The notes under the pieces: generated by a model | The model's database searches: none | Told to the model about the DNA's origin: nothing | Seen by the model: only the letters and a program-made list of their open reading frames with translations | Translations under genes and position numbers: made by a program | Source: Fibrobacter intestinalis | GTDB lineage: Bacteria; Fibrobacterota; Fibrobacteria; Fibrobacterales; Fibrobacteraceae | DNA: 40,007 nucleotides | Reading direction: 5' to 3' | Assembly (NCBI RefSeq): GCF_900167415.1 | Contig: NZ_FUWU01000028.1 | Span: 1 to 40,007, forward strand | Shown: one piece after another, positions 7,243-13,264 of the stretch | Position numbering within the stretch: position 1 is the stretch's first letter | Layout of the letters: every line of letters begins with the position of its first letter

Positions 7243-7749
7243 CTAGATCTTCTTTAGGATTTTTTCGATTTCCAAAATGTAGAGTGTGTGGAAATCGCCG
7301 TCCTGATAGACCTTTTCTGGAATGGTCAAATCCACAAAGCTCTTTTTGTCGAAGGGCTGCGCAAAGAGTTTTTTGCACAGAAGAACCAGATATGCCTCAT
7401 CAAAATAGGGAGTTTCCTTTTCGTGTTGTAGAGTCAAATGGCATTCCGCGATTTTATCCACGTCCTTTCCCGAATGCTTGCCGCAAAAAGCCAGTTCCTT
7501 GCGAAATTTTTCCTCGAAAAAGCAGAGGGATAAGGTTCCCGAAGCGTCTATCAGTTTTTTGGTAAAACGCTGGGGGCGCACGACAATATAGGCGACGGGT
7601 TTGTTCCACATAATTCCCAAGCCGCCCCAGGAAGCCGTCATCATATTGGTTTTACCCGCATGCTGGGCGGTAATCAGCGTCCAATCTTTATGGAACAGCT
7701 GAAAAGGATTGTTTTGAAGGTCGTCCGCTTGGATTTCTTGAAATGCCAT
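7243..7749 (-). CDS. Flavin reductase-family FMN-binding protein
   Basis: A 168-residue flavin reductase-like (split-barrel, FMN-binding) protein, presumably cytoplasmic. Recognisable stretches are the N-terminal WTLITAQHAGKTNMMTASWGGLGIMWNKP, VAYIVVRPQRFTKKLIDASG and LSLCFFEEKFRKELAFCGKHSG, arranged as in single-domain NAD(P)H:flavin oxidoreductase relatives of anaerobes. Start chosen at 7749 because AGGAG lies 6 nt upstream; an ATG two codons earlier would abut the ribosome site. Physiological substrate unknown. The gene originally faced lysR with only a few bases between, so the regulator may also act here. A TATATTTTT box sits 32 nt upstream of the start. Confidence 0.85.
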   Translation of the reverse strand: MAFQEIQADDLQNNPFQLFHKDWTLITAQHAGKTNMMTASWGGLGIMWNKPVAYIVVRPQRFTKKLIDASGTLSLCFFEEKFRKELAFCGKHSGKDVDKIAECHLTLQHEKETPYFDEAYLVLLCKKLFAQPFDKKSFVDLTIPEKVYQDGDFHTLYILEIEKILKKI

Positions 7750-7772
7750 AATCATCTCCTAGAGTTTCCTGT

Positions 7773-7781
7773 AAAAATATA
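7773..7781 (-). promoter_or_regulatory. Putative -10 box of the flavin reductase gene
   Basis: TATATTTTT on the minus strand, 32 nt before the chosen start, with a good ribosome site in between. Confidence 0.4.
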
Positions 7782-7792
7782 AAATCGATTAC

Positions 7793-7827
7793 AAAAAAAA
7801 CTGCCAAGCCGGAGTTAGGCCTGACAG
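7793..7827 (-). terminator. Rho-independent terminator of the FISUMP lipoprotein gene
   Basis: On the minus strand CTGTCAGGCC pairs with GGCTTGGCAG (two G-T pairs, 7-nt loop), followed by eight T. It lies about 55 bp after the lipoprotein stop codon. Confidence 0.8.
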
Positions 7828-7882
7828 AGCTTTTAAGTTTTGAATGGGGTTCGCGCTTTTGAAAGGCGATTTCAAATTTGAG

Positions 7883-9142
7883 CTAATCCTTGAGGCAACG
7901 TACGGAATACCCTTTGCCCTTGAGGTTGTAACCCGAGTACACGCCCTCGTAGCCGTAGTAGAAGTCCCAGTAGTACGCATAGCGGCTGCTGTTCTCCGTA
8001 GAACCCCAGAAGTAGGCGTACTTGCCGGCGCCGAGGTAATAGTCATCGTCAGTGCGGTCGCCCGCCGGCAACACGGAAAAGCCGTATTCGTCCGTGCCGT
8101 TGCCACTTTTGCCTTCGTAATCATCCCAACCGCTAGTGGACTTGAGGATTATTCCGGCGGTACCCGTGCCGCCGACAGCCGTGAACAGAGTTTTCCATTC
8201 CGTGTCGCTGGGCAAGTGCCAGCCTTCGGGACAGACGCCGCGGACCGGTTCCGTCGCTTTGCACGTTGTGTCGTAGCCGCAGCCCTTGCCGCCATCGCTA
8301 AAGACTCCGGCACTGTCCATGGCGGCACTCCACAGGTAGAGCCGCCCATATTTGGCGCAAGAATCCGGCTCGTTTCTGTAGCAATAACTTTTAGCGGTTC
8401 CTTCATTGTAATCATAATTCAAGTTCTCCGCCATCCATGTTTGGGTTCCGATCGTCACTGTTTTATAAACCTGACCGTCGCGGGAATCGGTGAACGTGCC
8501 ATGAGAGACTTCTAATGACGAGCTGGAAGATTCTTCTACGCTGGAGGAAGAGACAACCGTTGCAGAAGAGCTGGAAACATTTTCGCTGGACGAGGAAACA
8601 ATTGCCGATGAACTGGAAACTTTTTCACTGGACGAAGAAACGATTGCCGACGAACTGGAAGACACTTTCACGCTGGACGATGAGGAGACCTTTGCCGCAG
8701 AGCTGGAGGACGGCAGCTCTTCCCACGCGTCCGAAGAGGAAGACACTGCGGAGCTGCTGGATTCCAGCAGGTCGTCGATGTCGAACTTGTACCACTTGCC
8801 GCCGGAGCAGACGAGCGCGACCCGTTCGCTCTCCAGGAACGCCCTTTCGCCCTCGCGAGCGTCCGTGCAGGCGGAAAGCTCGTCCACCGTCTGGACGGAA
8901 TCGATGACCGCGCGGACAAATTTCCAGCGCAAATCCTCGCAGACGTAGATTTCATTGCCGTCCCGGATGAACGCCGTGTCCTGCTCGCGATCCGAAGTGC
9001 AGTTGGGCAGGTCGTCGAGAGTCTCTTTCGTATAGGCGAAGTCCGAGCCGAAACCGCTGACGGAAGAACCGTTGTCGTCTCCGCAAGCGGTTAGGAAAAG
9101 GGCGACTGCAGCAATTGTAAAAATGATGGGTTGTTTTTTCAA
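7883..9142 (-). CDS. Lipoprotein with Ser-rich linker and F. succinogenes major paralogous (FISUMP) domain
   Basis: A 419-residue surface or periplasmic lipoprotein. The signal peptide ends in lipobox LTAC (C20). Residues 44-76 and 88-121 are two related modules (L-x-x-C-T-x-x-R-E ... V/I-x-V/L-C-x-x-x-x-W-K/Y-F). A linker of SSSS blocks fills about 128-210, typical of Fibrobacter secreted proteins. Residues 213-419 form the FISUMP domain: YKTVTIGTQTWMAENLNY, YGRLYLWSAAMDS, CPEGWHLPSDTEWKTLF, SGWDDYEGKSGNGTDEYGFSVLPAG, YAYFWGSTE, and GYSVRCLKD at the end. The domain is widespread in this lineage and its function is unknown; it resembles C-type-lectin-like folds found in surface proteins. The start codon is TTG with AGAGGAGA upstream. 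Its own terminator follows. Confidence 0.92.
   Translation of the reverse strand: MKKQPIIFTIAAVALFLTACGDDNGSSVSGFGSDFAYTKETLDDLPNCTSDREQDTAFIRDGNEIYVCEDLRWKFVRAVIDSVQTVDELSACTDAREGERAFLESERVALVCSGGKWYKFDIDDLLESSSSAVSSSSDAWEELPSSSSAAKVSSSSSVKVSSSSSAIVSSSSEKVSSSSAIVSSSSENVSSSSATVVSSSSVEESSSSSLEVSHGTFTDSRDGQVYKTVTIGTQTWMAENLNYDYNEGTAKSYCYRNEPDSCAKYGRLYLWSAAMDSAGVFSDGGKGCGYDTTCKATEPVRGVCPEGWHLPSDTEWKTLFTAVGGTGTAGIILKSTSGWDDYEGKSGNGTDEYGFSVLPAGDRTDDDYYLGAGKYAYFWGSTENSSRYAYYWDFYYGYEGVYSGYNLKGKGYSVRCLKD
8510..8761 (-). repeat. Serine-codon tandem repeat region inside the FISUMP lipoprotein gene
   Basis: Encodes repeated SSSS blocks separated mostly by three residues (EKV, AIV, ENV, ATV and similar). 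The DNA is imperfectly repetitive and may change length by slippage or recombination. Confidence 0.85.
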
Positions 9143-9182
9143 GATTTTATCTCCTCTAAAATTTATCGATCAAACGGAAATT

Positions 9183-10079
9183 TTAAATTTTGTCCGGTTT
9201 CCCGATATTGTTAAAACGAACTCCCAAGGACAAGCCCAGAGACAAAACATAATCCACAATGGCACTCCAAATTTCCCGGGAATTCGAACCGTCCTTTTCC
9301 GATTTCCCCAAAATAGAGTAGTTTTGAGCACAGGCGGTTAACCCCGGAACAATATCCGGAGTCAATTTGACCTTCTCAAAGGCCTCTCCGTTCTCTTTAC
9401 AGGGAACAAAGGAGAAAAATTCCTGATTTTCCTGATAAGTCTGGCCTTGATACAAGGTAAATGTCGATGCGCCCGAGGACAAGGCAAGAGGCTTCAGGGT
9501 CGCAGCTTCAAAATCGGCATCGGCACCGTTCAAATTCAAAACGGATTGCAAAGCCGACCGGTATGGATTCGCCACGAATTGATGGCCTTTGTCCTTGGTG
9601 ACAAAAACGGTATCCAGCAAAAATTCTTTCTTGGGAAGCCTACCTTCATAAACAACGCTCCCGAATAGAATCAGGGAGCCAGCCGAAAGGGTTTGCATTG
9701 TTTTAACCACGCCATTCTTGTTGCATTGACGGCAATTGGAATACTTGAAATGCTCCCCAAAGACAAAGGGATCCGTATTCGCACAGCACTTTGTTCCGCG
9801 AGGAACGGGCATCTTTTGCGGGAACAAAGGTTTGATCAGGCGTTTCGCGGGAGAATTTTTATCAAATGTTTTTACAACTTCGGCTTCCGGCTCCCATTCG
9901 CCCCAAAAGGAAATCGATTCGAATCGCTGCGGTTTTGCACCTTTGGCGGTAATGGCCTCGTCTGCAGAAAGAATGAAATTTCTTTTATGACGGCCATCAT
10001 TCCAACGTTTGATTCCATTGGTTATATTTTTTGAATATTCTTCCTCATGCGGGTGGGGAAATTGAATGATTCCAATCAT
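9183..10079 (-). CDS. Conserved protein of unknown function
   Basis: A 298-residue protein with no signal peptide or membrane helix. Strong-looking motifs are MIGIIQFPHP at the start, RWNDGRHKRNFILS, ISFWGEWEPEAEV, CANTDPFVFGEHFKYSNCRQC, LSAGSLILFGS and FLLDTVFV. From memory these resemble a scattered family of uncharacterised bacterial proteins; no function is assigned. Two Cys pairs (CC before NTDPF, CRQC after it) could bind a metal. Start chosen at 10079, an ATG with GAGG 9 nt upstream, rather than a TTG five codons earlier that overlaps the ribosome site. It lies between two lipoprotein genes, 40 bp from the FISUMP gene on the same strand, and shows no functional link to either. Accessory or defence roles are conceivable but unsupported. 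Confidence 0.75.
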   Translation of the reverse strand: MIGIIQFPHPHEEEYSKNITNGIKRWNDGRHKRNFILSADEAITAKGAKPQRFESISFWGEWEPEAEVVKTFDKNSPAKRLIKPLFPQKMPVPRGTKCCANTDPFVFGEHFKYSNCRQCNKNGVVKTMQTLSAGSLILFGSVVYEGRLPKKEFLLDTVFVTKDKGHQFVANPYRSALQSVLNLNGADADFEAATLKPLALSSGASTFTLYQGQTYQENQEFFSFVPCKENGEAFEKVKLTPDIVPGLTACAQNYSILGKSEKDGSNSREIWSAIVDYVLSLGLSLGVRFNNIGKPDKI

Positions 10080-10271
10080 ATATCTAAACCTCAAGATTTA
10101 TGACTATTGTTTTCGCAATCGCAAATGTAATCAAAAAAAAAACAAAACCAAGAGGTTTTGGAAATATTTCAAATTTTCATATTTTGGGGGCAACAAAAAG
10201 TGACGCGCAACACCAAGTACAGAAAAACAGACATTTGATATCTGAACTTCGCCACGATTACGGTAACCAAG

Positions 10272-10352
10272 GATTGCTTCGGCTTTGCACAATTCGCCTA
10301 AAGGAAGCAGAGCTTCCAAGGCTCATGGGTCGCTACGCTCCTCGCAATGACG
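10272..10352 (+). repeat. Dispersed intergenic repeat, copy A
   Basis: Begins GATTGCTTCGGC and ends CTCGCAATGACG. Positions 10272-10329 are identical over 58 bp to the reverse complement of 39515-39572. The core at 10298-10320 is a hairpin: CTAAA, GGAAGC, loop AGA, GCTTCC, AAG. Confidence 0.9.
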
Positions 10353-10393
10353 GGAAAAAGGCGCGCTTCCCGAAACGCCATTCATAAAACAGC

Positions 10394-10428
10394 AAAAAAA
10401 ATCCCGCCCCCCATTCCGGCGAGCGGGA
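10394..10428 (-). terminator. Rho-independent terminator of the hydrolase gene
   Basis: On the minus strand TCCCGC and GCGGGA pair across a G-rich loop and are followed by eight T, directly after the hydrolase stop codon region. Confidence 0.75.
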
Positions 10429-10436
10429 AACGCAGA

Positions 10437-11513
10437 TTACATCCGGCCAAAAAATTCCACGATCCTTGCAAAAGGAATCTTTTCCGCATTATCGTAAAGA
10501 TCCACGTGGTTTGCGCCCGGAACAATCAGAAGTTCCTTGTTTTCCGGAAAATGCCCCTTTTGCATATTTTGGAACATGGTCTCGCTAAAGTAGCGGCTAT
10601 GCGCCTTTTCGCCGTGAATCAGCAAAACGGGATTCCGAATTTCGCCGATGCGCTGCAGGAACGGCATATTAACAAAAGGAAGGCTGCTGGTCTTGTTCCA
10701 TCCGCCCACGGAATTGACCGAACGGGCATGAAATCCTCGCTTCGTCATGTAATAATTGCTGTAATCCTTCAGGAATTGGGGAGTTTGCTCGGTCTGCTCT
10801 TCGGGCTTCTGGTTCCCCCCCGCCCTGTCGTAAAATCCCTGGGCAAAATCCTTGGAACGTTGAGCGTTCAAAGATTCCAGCATTTTCTGCCGGGCATCCA
10901 CATTGTCGTTTACGTCGTTGTAACCGTTGGCGGTAACACGGGTCATATCGTACGAGGTGCTGGCCACCGTCGCCTTGATTCGGGTATCCATCGCCGCAGC
11001 GTTGATGCCGATGCCTCCAAATCCGCAAATGCCCAAAATTCCCACCTTGGAAGAATCCACGTCGCTGCGATTAACCAGATAGTCCACCGCCGCGCTGAAA
11101 TCCTCCGTGTTGATATCCGGCGATGCCACGTTCCGCACGTCGCCGCCGCTTTCCCCGGTAAAGGACGGGTCAAAAGCCAAAGTCAAAAAGCCGTTTTCGG
11201 CAAGTGTCTGCGCATAAAATCCGGACGCTTGCTCCTTGACCGCGCCAAACGGCCCGCTGACGGCTATCGCCCTCCACTTTCCCGTTCCCTTTTTGGGAAT
11301 GTAAAGGTCCGCAGCAAGGGGGATTCCGTAACGGTTCCGGAAAGTGACCTTGGAATGAATCACCTTGTCGCTTTGGGGAAAGACTTTGTCCCATTCTTCC
11401 GAAAGGGCGAGCTTATTTTCCTTTTCAGTTGTCTGCATATTTTTTTCCTCCGAACAAGCGGTAAACAAGAGAAGGCTTAAGGTGGCAATGGAGAGTAGAA
11501 TTTTCTTTTTCAT
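10437..11513 (-). CDS. YcjY-like alpha/beta hydrolase lipoprotein
   Basis: A 358-residue alpha/beta hydrolase anchored as a lipoprotein (lipobox FTAC, C20). It matches the YcjY-like group: LAADLYIPK, AVSGPFGAVKEQASGFYAQTLAENGFLTLAFDPSFTGESGG, then DFSAAVDYLVNR. The nucleophile elbow is GICGFGG, so the nucleophile would be Cys163, as in dienelactone hydrolase, instead of Ser. A histidine in GANHVDLYD (H336) completes the site; the acidic residue may be in IHGEKAHS. Substrate unknown. Start chosen at 11513 because the signal peptide begins there and GAGG lies 5 nt upstream; a 26-codon extension has neither. It is transcribed alone, divergent from the beta-barrel gene, and ends at a terminator. 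Confidence 0.87.
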   Translation of the reverse strand: MKKKILLSIATLSLLLFTACSEEKNMQTTEKENKLALSEEWDKVFPQSDKVIHSKVTFRNRYGIPLAADLYIPKKGTGKWRAIAVSGPFGAVKEQASGFYAQTLAENGFLTLAFDPSFTGESGGDVRNVASPDINTEDFSAAVDYLVNRSDVDSSKVGILGICGFGGIGINAAAMDTRIKATVASTSYDMTRVTANGYNDVNDNVDARQKMLESLNAQRSKDFAQGFYDRAGGNQKPEEQTEQTPQFLKDYSNYYMTKRGFHARSVNSVGGWNKTSSLPFVNMPFLQRIGEIRNPVLLIHGEKAHSRYFSETMFQNMQKGHFPENKELLIVPGANHVDLYDNAEKIPFARIVEFFGRM

Positions 11514-11723
11514 CCTGTCCTCACGATTTAGGTTTTCCGATGCCTTTAATTTAGCGAAAAGATTTGCCAATATCAAATACTTTATTTTCATAAGGATTTA
11601 TGCCTTTTAAGCATAGCGTCGTCGAAGTTCAGACATTATTTTCATTCAATTACAGAAATTTTTGCCATTTTTTCCTTCAAACCTCTCCAAGTTCCCAAGC
11701 CTTTAAATATTTGTTCAATTTGC

Positions 11724-11732
11724 TATCTTTTG
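11724..11732 (+). promoter_or_regulatory. Putative -10 box of the beta-barrel protein gene
   Basis: TTGCTATCTTTTGAG contains TATCTTTTG, 34 nt before the ATG. A nearly identical TTGCTATATTTTGAG precedes ssb, which strengthens both calls. Confidence 0.5.
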
Positions 11733-11757
11733 AGCAATTAAACCCATAGGAGAAAAA

Positions 11758-12426
11758 ATGAAAAAAGCATTTGTATCTATTTTCGCCGCCTTGGCACTGA
11801 CAGGTGCCACTTTTGCACAGGAAGACGAATACGAAGTCGTAGAATACGAAGAAGTCGTCGAAGAAGCTCCTGCCCAACCCGCAGCTGCGCCGGCCAGAAC
11901 GTACACCACAACTTCCACAGCCAAAGCCGCTCCGGCAAAGAGCAGCAGCGACAAGCCGTTCTTCGGAATCGGCCTGGACGTGGTCAAAGCGATTGGCGGA
12001 GCCGGTTATTTGAACCTCGTTTTCAACCTCAACCCGTCGATGACCTTGACCGGAATCTTCGGTTTGTCGCACCACGGCGAAACCACCGTTGAAGCGGACG
12101 GCGGTGCCAAAGTCGATTTGGGCGACGATTACACGGCCATCCATATCGGTGCCGGTTTCGACTACTACCTCCCCACAACCTTTGCCCCGTTCTCTGTCGG
12201 CGGCGAATTCATCTTCAATCATTATCGAGAGGACAACAACGGACTCGACTTCAATTTCCTGGCCGGCCTCCATGTAGAACTCGCCAAGAACCTGGTTCTC
12301 AGCGGCAAAACCGGACTGAATATGGAATACCTCTGGTGGAGCGAATCTGATGAAAACAACTTCGATTTTAGCCGCTTCGACTGGGGCATCGCTTACAAAG
12401 TCTATCTCACCTGGTTTGTGTTCTAA
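11758..12426 (+). CDS. Predicted outer-membrane beta-barrel protein
   Basis: A 222-residue exported protein. Signal peptide 1-20 (MKKAFVSIFAALALTGATFA) is followed by an acidic and Ala/Pro/Thr-rich stretch (about 21-62) that looks disordered. Residues 65-222 alternate polar and apolar residues in strand-like blocks (FFGIGLDVVKAIG, YTAIHIGAGFDYYLP, FAPFSVGGEFIFNHY, LDFNFLAGLHVEL, DWGIAYKVYLTWFVF). The protein ends in Phe, the usual signal for barrel assembly by BamA. No specific family or substrate is recognised. AGGAG lies 6 nt before the ATG. A strong terminator follows, so the gene is monocistronic. Similar size and style to the barrel gene at 31846-32502, but I cannot show homology. Confidence 0.8.
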   Translation: MKKAFVSIFAALALTGATFAQEDEYEVVEYEEVVEEAPAQPAAAPARTYTTTSTAKAAPAKSSSDKPFFGIGLDVVKAIGGAGYLNLVFNLNPSMTLTGIFGLSHHGETTVEADGGAKVDLGDDYTAIHIGAGFDYYLPTTFAPFSVGGEFIFNHYREDNNGLDFNFLAGLHVELAKNLVLSGKTGLNMEYLWWSESDENNFDFSRFDWGIAYKVYLTWFVF

Positions 12427-12454
12427 TCCGTCGAAAGGCGAATTCTTTGAAACG

Positions 12455-12481
12455 CTCCCGCTTTCCCGCGGGAGTTTTTTT
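12455..12481 (+). terminator. Rho-independent terminator of the beta-barrel gene
   Basis: CTCCCGC, 6-nt loop, GCGGGAG, then seven T. Perfect 7-bp stem, 28 bp after the stop codon. Confidence 0.9.
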
Positions 12482-12560
12482 GTCCCAGTCCGCACTGCCC
12501 AATCGCCAAGCGTCCGTTTCAAGCCCGAATCGCAAAAGCAGAAAAATCGTTCTTGAAGGA

Positions 12561-12674
12561 AGGGCGTTCCCGCCGCTTCGCGGCGGTCGGGCTTGCTCCG
12601 GGGTTCGCCGTCTTGCGCGGCTCCGTTCCCGTTCCGGGAACCGGCTTCGCCGCCCTCCACATCCCTAACGCGAC
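12561..12674. repeat. GC-rich GGGCGTT-CCC hairpin element, copy 1
   Basis: Contains GGGCGTTCCCGCC, a self-complementary CCGCcgCTTCGcgGCGG segment, GTCGGGCTTGCTCC, and further GTTCCCG/CGGGAAC arms. A related element lies at 33950-34075 (GGGCGTTTCCCGCC...GGCGGGTCG). Similar GGGCGT...GTCGGGCT elements are, from memory, common between genes in FCB-group genomes. Confidence 0.6.
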
Positions 12675-12714
12675 ATTCAAAACTATCCTTTGGGAAATGC
12701 GAAAAAGGAGTCAA

Positions 12715-12775
12715 GGCCTCCTCTAAAAATCGCCTTGGTAAATGCTTCGGTCACTTCAACATGCTCACGAACTAA
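12715..12775. repeat. CCTCTAAAAAT-GC-TTG repeat, copy 1
   Basis: CCTCCTCTAAAAATCGCCTT followed by GGTAAATGCTTCG and ATGCTCACGAACTAA aligns with 32514-32572 (GCCTCTAAAAATAGCTTTGA, TAATGCTTCG, AAGCTTACTAAC). Confidence 0.6.
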
Positions 12776-12822
12776 GACGCGCCGCCGGGGCTGCGGAAAA
12801 AGATTGCTTCTACACTTCGAGT

Positions 12823-12862
12823 ATAACTCCACTAAGGTAACAAAGTTACCAAGTGTCGTATA
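12823..12862 (+). repeat. Covarying hairpin unit R1
   Basis: Frame ATAACTCCACTAA ... AAGTGTCGTATA around the stem GGTAAC-AAA-GTTACC (12836-12850). Confidence 0.85.
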
Positions 12863-12874
12863 TCCACATAGAGG

Positions 12875-12913
12875 ATAACTCCACTAAGTCAATAAATTGA
12901 CAAGTGTCGTATA
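12875..12913 (+). repeat. Covarying hairpin unit R2
   Basis: Same frame ATAACTCCACTAA ... AAGTGTCGTATA as R1, but the stem is GTCAAT-AA-ATTGAC (12888-12901). Both arms changed together. Confidence 0.85.
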
Positions 12914-13221
12914 ACCCCTCCGGGGTTCGCAATGACGAAAAATCCCCAGCGAGCGCGTGGGCGAATGGAAAAACGCCCAAAAATTGTCAGCGAGCGTTTG
13001 GGCAACCGGAAAAAGGCCCAAACACAATGGCAAAGCAATCCTTGCGGGCAGCTCGTCATTGTGAAACGACCGCCAGCCGATTTGCGATTTCATCAAAGCG
13101 GCAGGATGCCGCACCTCCTATGCTCCCAACTTCCAACTCCCAAGGCACCACTCTCTAACCACTTTACCAGACTACTGACCGCCAATTTTCCCCAGCCGCA
13201 AAATTCTTCCTGAAATTTTTC

Positions 13222-13230
13222 TATTTTTTG
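13222..13230 (+). promoter_or_regulatory. Putative -10 box of the GH2 gene
   Basis: TATTTTTTG, 43 nt before the chosen ATG, of the TAnnTTT type. Confidence 0.35.
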
Positions 13231-13264
13231 CCCAAAAATCCGTTGAAATACACAAGGAATGCGA

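Larger units (their letters stand above)
10080..10436. other. Intergenic region with dispersed repeats
   Basis: About 357 bp. It begins with AT-rich upstream sequence of the unknown gene, including runs of A near 10133-10144. It then holds one copy of a dispersed repeat (10272-10352), and ends with the terminator of the hydrolase gene. No gene is supported. Confidence 0.7.
12802..12936 (+). repeat. Composite dispersed repeat with GATTGCTTC and TTCGCAATGACG ends
   Basis: Has the same ends as a short element at 24672-24704, but here about 110 bp containing two tandem 39-40-bp hairpin units are nested between them. Confidence 0.7.
12427..13264. other. Repeat-rich intergenic region
   Basis: About 840 bp without a supportable gene. 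In order it holds a terminator, a GC-rich hairpin element (12561-12674), a CCTCTAAAAAT-type repeat (12715-12775), a GATTGCTTC...TTCGCAATGACG element that contains two covarying hairpins (12802-12936), unassigned sequence with another CGTCATTG-like fragment near 13056, and the promoter of the GH2 gene. Short open frames here come from the repeats. Confidence 0.75.

Noticed and set aside
8510-8761. Periodic repeats that might be taken for a CRISPR array
   Set aside because: They encode SSSS blocks of a lipoprotein linker; there are no unique spacers of constant length and no cas genes.
12823-12913. Two tandem units read as a minimal CRISPR
   Set aside because: The units contain the variable part as a perfect hairpin stem, and only about 12 bp separate them; no cas gene is near.
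12904-13213. Short open frames in the repeat-rich spacer
   Set aside because: They arise from GATTGCTTC/CGCAATGACG repeats and lack ribosome sites or recognisable products.
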